DNA of 17,489 nt from contig JAEXAJ010000083.1 in the NCBI GenBank assembly GCA_023458215.1, forward strand, positions 1 to 17,489. Direction: 5' to 3'. This stretch comes from Bacteroidota bacterium. GTDB taxonomy: Bacteria; Bacteroidota; Bacteroidia; Bacteroidales; Bacteroidaceae. Below are positions 12,325 through 17,489 of the stretch, piece after piece. Every line of letters starts with the position of its first letter. Position 1 is the stretch's first letter. A program made the translations under genes and the position numbers. The notes beneath the pieces are model-generated. The model saw nothing but the letters and a program-made list of their open reading frames with translations, did no database searches and was not told where the DNA came from.

Positions 12325-13695
12325 ATGGAGACACCTAGCCCGAAGGAAAGAAACACATTTGCCATTAAGAACTTTATAAAGGAGTATCTTGATTTACGTA
12401 AAGATAAGGACAACGAATTCGAAACAGTTGATTCAATCCGTAAAGGAGTTGAGTTCAAAGGAGCTAATTTATGGATTCTGATATTTGCCATATTCATGGC
12501 ATCGTTAGGATTGAATGTTAACTCAACCGCCGTGATTATCGGTGCCATGCTTATTTCGCCCCTGATGGGACCTATCATGGGTGTGGGCTTATCGGTAGGG
12601 TTAAATGACTTCGAGTTGATGAAGCGTTCACTGAAAAGTTTCTTGATAACCACCCTGTTCAGTGTAACGACCGCTACCATATTCTTTTTGGTCAGTCCCG
12701 TTGCCGAAGGACAGTCGGAGCTACTGGCACGCACATCACCCACCATCTATGACGTACTTATTGCTTTGATGGGTGGATTGGCAGGTGTTACGGCACTTTC
12801 TACAAAAGAAAAGGGGAATGTAATCCCGGGTGTTGCCATTGCCACAGCTTTGATGCCTCCTCTCTGTACGGCAGGCTATGGATTGGCTACGGGAAATCTG
12901 ATTTATTTCCTCGGAGCATTTTATCTTTATTTTATCAATTCAGTATTTATCAGCCTTGCTACTTTCCTGGGGGTACGGGTGATGCATTTCCAACAAAAGG
13001 AATTTGTAGATAAGAACCGGGAAAAGAAGGTGCGGAAGTATATTATACTGATCGCTTTCCTTACCATGTGCCCCGCTGTATATCTGACGGTCGGTATCAT
13101 TCAAGATACTTTCTTTGAGAGTGCCGCCAATCGCTTTGTTACTGAACAACTTTCTTTTGAGAATACGCAAGTCTTGGATAAGAAAATCCTGCATGAGGGT
13201 AAAGGGCATGAGATACGTGTCGTTTTGATAGGGCAAGAAGTACCGGAGGCTTCCATTGCCATAGCCCGTAGTAAGATGAAGGATTATAAACTGAATGATA
13301 CCAAGCTGATTGTGCTTCAGGGCATGAACAATGAAGCCGTGGATATTTCTTCTATCCGGGCCATGGTAATGGAAGATTTCTATAAGAACAGTGAACAACG
13401 GTTGGTGGAACAGACGCAGAAGATTACGGAACTGGAGAAAAGCTTGAAACGATATAAATCATTCGATGAATTGGGTAAAACGATTGTACCGGAGCTGAAA
13501 GTTCTTTATCCTTCAGTGAAGTCCGTTGCTATTTCTCAGGCTATTGAAACAAGAGTGGACACCATGCGTATAGATACCGTCACACTTGCCGTACTGAAAT
13601 TCGGCAAGCATCCGGATGCACGCGAGAAAGATAAAATAACGGAATGGCTCAAAGCACGTACAGGAGCTAAAAAGTTGAGGCTGATTACTGAATAA
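12325..13695 (+). CDS. DUF389 (TIGR00341-type) membrane protein
   Basis: This 456-residue protein has a short cytoplasmic N-terminus, a hydrophobic core of about six helices (residues 47-260) and a long soluble tail. The DUF389 signature is clear: NVNSTAVIIGAMLISPLMGP (64-83), GLSVGLNDFELMKRSL (88-103), GLAGVTALSTKEKGNVIPGV (151-170) and AIATALMPPLCTAGYGLA (171-188). The function of the family is not established; a transport or membrane-stress role has been suggested for relatives. The C-terminal half has a coiled-coil segment (about 355-380, RLVEQTQKITELEKSLKRYK) and a beta/alpha tail. It starts 8 nt after the flippase stop, so the two are almost certainly cotranscribed. Confidence 0.93.
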   Translation: METPSPKERNTFAIKNFIKEYLDLRKDKDNEFETVDSIRKGVEFKGANLWILIFAIFMASLGLNVNSTAVIIGAMLISPLMGPIMGVGLSVGLNDFELMKRSLKSFLITTLFSVTTATIFFLVSPVAEGQSELLARTSPTIYDVLIALMGGLAGVTALSTKEKGNVIPGVAIATALMPPLCTAGYGLATGNLIYFLGAFYLYFINSVFISLATFLGVRVMHFQQKEFVDKNREKKVRKYIILIAFLTMCPAVYLTVGIIQDTFFESAANRFVTEQLSFENTQVLDKKILHEGKGHEIRVVLIGQEVPEASIAIARSKMKDYKLNDTKLIVLQGMNNEAVDISSIRAMVMEDFYKNSEQRLVEQTQKITELEKSLKRYKSFDELGKTIVPELKVLYPSVKSVAISQAIETRVDTMRIDTVTLAVLKFGKHPDAREKDKITEWLKARTGAKKLRLITE

Positions 13696-13711
13696 TAAAT
13701 AACAGACAGGA

Positions 13712-15844
13712 ATGAAACTGAGAATTTTGATTATGGCTGCTTGTTGTCTCGTAGTACTGACAGGGCAAGCGGACGAAGGAATGTGGATGTTGGGAAATCT
13801 GAATAAGCAGACCCGGGAGGCAATGAAAGAACTCGGCTTACAGATGCCTGCCAATAAGTTGTATAGCCCCAAGCATCCATCACTGAAAGATGCCATTGTC
13901 AGTTTCGGAGGTTTTTGTTCCGGGGTAGTTGTTTCTGAAGACGGGCTGGTGTTTACCAATCACCATTGTGGCTTTAGTAGCGTGCAACAACACTCTTCGG
14001 TGGAACACGATTATCTGAAAGATGGTTTCGTAGCCCATAGTCGAAGTGAAGAATTACCCAATCCGGAGCTTTATGTTCGTTTTCTGCTGCGTACGGAGAA
14101 TGTGACTAAGCGTGTGCTTGGCGCCGTAGGGCCGGGCATGAGTGAGGCCGAACGTACGAGTGCGGTAGATTCTACCATGCTGGCTATTGGTGAGGAGGTA
14201 TCTCATAAAGATTCCACCTTGGTGGGTATTGTGGATGCATATTATGCCGGTAATGAATTTTGGCTTTCTGTTTATCGCGATTACAATGATGTTCGTTTGG
14301 TATTTGCGCCGCCTTCATCAGTAGGCAAGTTTGGATGGGATACGGACAATTGGGTTTGGCCTCGCCACACGGGGGACTTCTGTGTCTTTCGCATCTATGC
14401 CGACAAAAAAAATCGTCCTGCCGACTATTCTCCCGATAATGTACCTTACCGCCCTGAGTATGTAGCTCCCATTTCACTTGACGGCTATAAGGAAGGTTCT
14501 TTTTGTATGACGATGGGTTATCCGGGAAGCACGGAGCGATACTTGTCTTCTTTTGGCATTGAAGAGATGATGAACAATACGAATCAGGCGCAGATAGACG
14601 TCCGTGGCGTGAAGCAAGCCATCTGGAAGCGTGAGATGGATGCCCGGGATAGTATTCGCATTAAATATGCTTCCAAATATGATGAAAGCTCTAATTACTG
14701 GAAGAACAGTATCGGTACAAATCTGGCCATTCGTAAGTTACATATCTTAGAAAAGAAGCGGGATATGGAGCAGGAGCTTCGTCGCTGGATTCAGCAGAAT
14801 CCCGAAGAGCGTGAGCAGTTGTTGCATCTCTTTTCCGATTTGGAGCTGAACTACAAGAGCCGCCGTGAAGCCAATCGTGCCCAAGCTTATTTTGTGGAAT
14901 CTTTCCTGAATGGGCCGGAACTGATACAACTGGCTTTGTCTATCCTTAACTTTGATTTTGAAGGAGAAGAAAAGACGGTAGTAGCCAATCTGAAAGCCAT
15001 TGTGGAGAAGTATGCTAACCTGGATTTAGAGATTGATAAAGAAGTCTTCACCTCTTTGTTGAAGGAATATCGTTCGAAGGTAGACTCAGTGTATTTGCCG
15101 GAGATCTACCAAACAATTGCGACCAAGTACAAGGGGAATGACCGCACTTTTGTGGATAGTCTTTATGCCCATTCGGAGTTGGTTACCCCTCGGGGCTTAA
15201 AACGCTTCTTAGAACAAGATACGACTTATCATATTTATGATGACCCTGCCATGGTTTTGGGTATAGATATGCTTACGAAGTTGTTTGAGACGAATATGCA
15301 GATGCAACAGGCATCCGGTGAGATTGTCCGTAACGAGCGTTTGCTGAATGCTGCCGTACGCCGGATGTACGCCTCACGTAACTTTTATCCCGATGCAAAT
15401 TCTACCATGCGCCTCAGCTTTGGTACGGTTTGCGGATATACTCCTTTCGATGGGGCTGAATATGATTATTACACAACGGCAAAAGGGGTACTAGAGAAAG
15501 CCAAAGCCCATGTAGGCGATGTGGATTTTGAGGTACAGCCTGAGATTCTTTCTCTTCTCTCCTCCGGTGATTTCGGCAAATATGCCGATGAAAAGGGCCA
15601 AATGAAGGTAAACTTCATCTCGAACAATGACATTACAGGTGGTAATTCAGGTAGCCCTATGTTCAATGCCAAAGGCGAACTCTTGGGATTGGCATTCGAT
15701 GGCAACTGGGAAGCTATGAGCAGTGATATCCTTTATGAACCGAAGATGCAGCGCACCATCGGAGTGGATGTGCGCTACATCTTGTTTATGATGGAGAAGT
15801 ATGGTAAGGCGGGAAACTTGATTCAGGAATTGAAATTAAGATGA
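13712..15844 (+). CDS. S46 family dipeptidyl-peptidase, DPP7-type
   Basis: This 710-residue protein has a signal peptide (MKLRILIMAACCLVVLTGQA, cut before DEGMW) and the usual S46 length. S46 enzymes remove dipeptides from the N-terminus of peptides in the periplasm. The catalytic triad is visible: H85 in FTNHHCGF, D222 in RHTGDFCVF and S646 in TGGNSGSP. The residue 18 positions after the serine sets P1 preference in the family: arginine in DPP11 (Asp/Glu) and glycine in DPP7 (hydrophobic). Here it is G664 in AFDGNWE, so DPP7-type specificity is inferred. A large helical domain (about 290-560) with KREMDARDSIRIKYASKYDE caps the active site, as expected. It is the last gene of the ruvB run, 16 nt after DUF389, and its last codons form part of the terminator. 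Confidence 0.95.
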   Translation: MKLRILIMAACCLVVLTGQADEGMWMLGNLNKQTREAMKELGLQMPANKLYSPKHPSLKDAIVSFGGFCSGVVVSEDGLVFTNHHCGFSSVQQHSSVEHDYLKDGFVAHSRSEELPNPELYVRFLLRTENVTKRVLGAVGPGMSEAERTSAVDSTMLAIGEEVSHKDSTLVGIVDAYYAGNEFWLSVYRDYNDVRLVFAPPSSVGKFGWDTDNWVWPRHTGDFCVFRIYADKKNRPADYSPDNVPYRPEYVAPISLDGYKEGSFCMTMGYPGSTERYLSSFGIEEMMNNTNQAQIDVRGVKQAIWKREMDARDSIRIKYASKYDESSNYWKNSIGTNLAIRKLHILEKKRDMEQELRRWIQQNPEEREQLLHLFSDLELNYKSRREANRAQAYFVESFLNGPELIQLALSILNFDFEGEEKTVVANLKAIVEKYANLDLEIDKEVFTSLLKEYRSKVDSVYLPEIYQTIATKYKGNDRTFVDSLYAHSELVTPRGLKRFLEQDTTYHIYDDPAMVLGIDMLTKLFETNMQMQQASGEIVRNERLLNAAVRRMYASRNFYPDANSTMRLSFGTVCGYTPFDGAEYDYYTTAKGVLEKAKAHVGDVDFEVQPEILSLLSSGDFGKYADEKGQMKVNFISNNDITGGNSGSPMFNAKGELLGLAFDGNWEAMSSDILYEPKMQRTIGVDVRYILFMMEKYGKAGNLIQELKLR

Positions 15845-15870
15845 TAAGATGGCAAACTTATCATCTTAAT
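15835..15870. terminator. Bidirectional hairpin terminator
   Basis: ATTAAGATGATAAG (15835-15848) and CTTATCATCTTAAT (15857-15870) are perfect 14-bp inverted arms with an 8-nt loop. The hairpin lies between the convergent S46 gene, whose stop codon (15842-15844) is within the left arm, and the FGE-like gene ending at 15878. T-rich sequence follows on the plus strand (TCTTATTATCTTTCTT). Confidence 0.85.
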
Positions 15871-15877
15871 AATCTTA

Positions 15878-17489
15878 TTATCTTTCTTCGGCATCCATTA
15901 CTAAACGAAAACCAACAGTTCCATTACGTTCATAACTTTGTGACAATCGAAACCATTGCTGGCGGTTAGTGAGTGGTTTCGCACCTCCTTGTACATACCA
16001 CCAACTGGCTTTAGCATTGAAGTAAGGTGAGCCTTTCAGCATGATATAGGAGCGTACTCCTGAATGATACCAATCATTGGTCATTTGCCAAACACTTCCT
16101 ACAAGGTCTTCAATGCCTAATGGATTAGCACCTTGAGGATATTTCCCTATTGGTTCCAAAATGCCATTGCCTGCATTGCATTTGGTAGCATCCATTTCAT
16201 TTCCCCAAGGATATGCCCTTTTTACATCTCCTGCCTGCGCTGCATATTGCCATTCTTTTTCAGTTGGGAGCCGTTTGCCTGCCCACTTTGCATAGGCTTT
16301 AGCATCTTCGTAAGAAACAAATACTACCGGCATGTTTTCTTCTCCTACCACTGGAGCACCGTTTTTCCAATGCTTCAAGAAGTTTTCTGTTTCGGTAGGC
16401 TGGTAGTGGCTGGCTTTCATAAAGGCAAAAAACTCATTGTTGGTTACGGGGTACTTGTCTATATATAGACTCTGAACTTTTACTATCGTGGCCGTATCTT
16501 GCACCGGATGGTTACAAAGCCAGTCGTAGTAGTGAGTAGGCTTGAACATGAAGTCTCCTCCTTTTACGAAAACCATTCCTTTAGGTGTTGAGGTTGCTTT
16601 TTGCGTTTTTTCTGAATTGGAACAGATACGTGGATGGTTATAGGGCATGTATAAGTTAGTGCTATCCAAAGTTGTGTCTCCCTACTTTACAAGTAATACG
16701 AAATCACCCTCGTACCAACCGAATTTATCTATTAGTTTTATGGTTTGCTTTCCTGCAGGCAGATGTAGTTTGGGATACGTACGCATATCTTGTGGATAAA
16801 CAATGACTTCATCTCCCTGTTTGGCATTGATGTGTAAAAGATCTTTGTCTAGTTCGAGTTTAGCTTCCACAATAGGAGAACTATAACTGCCTTGCTTCTT
16901 ACTTTTCTTGTAGATGGCTTTTATCGGTTGAGTTACTGTGACAGCAGTACCTTTTAGGATTATTTCATCTTCCAGACTGCTACCTTGAAATAATTGAATT
17001 ATTAAATCTCCTTGGTATCCTCCTTTGCGTAGTTGCTGCATGGAGATAGTAGCTTTTCTTTGGTTCGATTCGTAGATAGGAGTTTTGTCATAGCCGGGGG
17101 CACCTTGCCATATCTTGATTATTCCTTCTTTGGCTGACGATAGGCTGACGGTTTTATTCGCTTCTTTAGCCTGTAGCAGCTTGGGCAGGCGGGCAAAAGC
17201 TCCTACAGCAGCTTCTGCATCCGTACCTAAATATTCTGCCGGAAATCCTTCGATATCAGCCTCAATGATATACTTAGAGCCTATCTGCCGTATAGTAGCT
17301 TCACGATGGTTCCATAAATCTACGTAATGAAAGCCTTCTGCCGGAATGGCTTCAAATAGCATTCCTTTATATCCGTCAGTGCGGAGTGAATATATGGTAT
17401 AGATAGTTTTATCGCCCAACGGCCATTCGTTAACCCAAATACTATCTGTGGCTGTGGGCAGTAATGGTGTCCAGTCTGCTGTTTGGAAG
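15878..17489 (-). pseudogene. Multidomain protein with FGE-sulfatase-like C-terminus, split by an amber stop
   Basis: One minus-strand frame is open from the window edge (17489) to 15878 except for a TAG at 16682-16684. The upstream part (about 268 residues) includes IWVNEWPLGDKTIYTIYSLR and ends GWYEGDFVLLVK; it looks beta-rich, like the accessory domains of a glycoside-hydrolase-type protein. After the TAG the frame reads GDTTLDSTNLYMPYNHPRI and then a full FGE-sulfatase/SUMF1 domain: GMVFVKGGDFMF, YPVTNNEFFAFMKAS, PVVFVSYEDAKAYAKWAGKR, LPTEKEWQYAAQAG, YPWGN, GIEDLVGSVWQMTNDWY and NGTVGFRLVMD. No good start codon lies right after the TAG (first ATG is at MPYNHP, seven codons into the next open segment), so independent expression is unlikely. 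A single G-to-T change from GAG would explain the stop. The catalytic cysteine pair of true formylglycine-generating enzymes is absent near the C-terminus (LSQSYERNGTVGFR), so a non-sulfatase role is likely. The 5' end is outside the window. Confidence 0.8.

Noticed and set aside
12318..12746. Minus-strand frame of 142 residues inside the DUF389 gene, and a similar 175-residue frame at 9003-9530 inside ruvB
   Set aside because: Both are antisense shadows of strongly conserved genes.
7062..16684. Genome-wide recoding of TAG as a sense codon
   Set aside because: ruvB and the flippase stop at TAG at their normal family C-termini, so TAG still ends translation.

Overview
The window looks like the chromosome of a Bacteroides species or close relative. 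Several promoters carry the Bacteroidetes -7 element TAnnTTTG, one with a correctly spaced -33 TTTG. Shine-Dalgarno sequences are weak. The protein set is typical of Bacteroidales: DUF6266, S46 dipeptidyl-peptidase, secreted YD-repeat proteins, a ruvB-linked flippase, and lipoproteins including one with a surface-export signal. There are no rRNA or tRNA genes, CRISPR arrays or phage structural genes.

Layout. (a) 1-1475, minus strand: the 5' part of a SpmA/nucleoside-recognition membrane protein and an exported M28 zinc aminopeptidase. (b) 1500-3138: a divergent control region with a 78-nt hairpin, then an AlkD-type DNA-alkylation repair gene that converges on and overlaps a DUF6266 gene. (c) 3139-8417: a low-GC accessory stretch. 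It holds a five-unit 11-bp repeat, a strong promoter with an operator-like palindrome, two exported YD-repeat proteins flanking a broken SH3b/membrane gene, a 213-bp inverted-repeat element that folds well as RNA, and a row of gene remnants: a minus-strand fragment with an amber stop, the N-terminus of a SWIM/SNF2 helicase with an amber stop, and a shortened, frameshifted AlbA_2 protein. (d) 8547-15844: a tight co-directional run of ruvB, a surface lipoprotein, a polysaccharide flippase, a DUF389 membrane protein and a DPP7-type S46 peptidase, ending in a bidirectional hairpin terminator. (e) 15878-17489, minus strand: a multidomain protein with a formylglycine-enzyme-like C-terminal domain, split by a single in-frame TAG and running off the window.

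How the parts fit. Region (d) is intact and probably one transcription unit, although recombination, envelope polysaccharide export and peptide digestion are not one pathway. Region (c) looks like a site of repeated insertion and decay between two conserved loci. I see no complete new defence or toxin system. The best candidates for something undescribed are the structured element at 6811-7023, the YD/SH3b cassette with its unrecognised C-terminal domain, and the repeat array next to DUF6266. Family names come from recognising motifs by eye; no database search was run.
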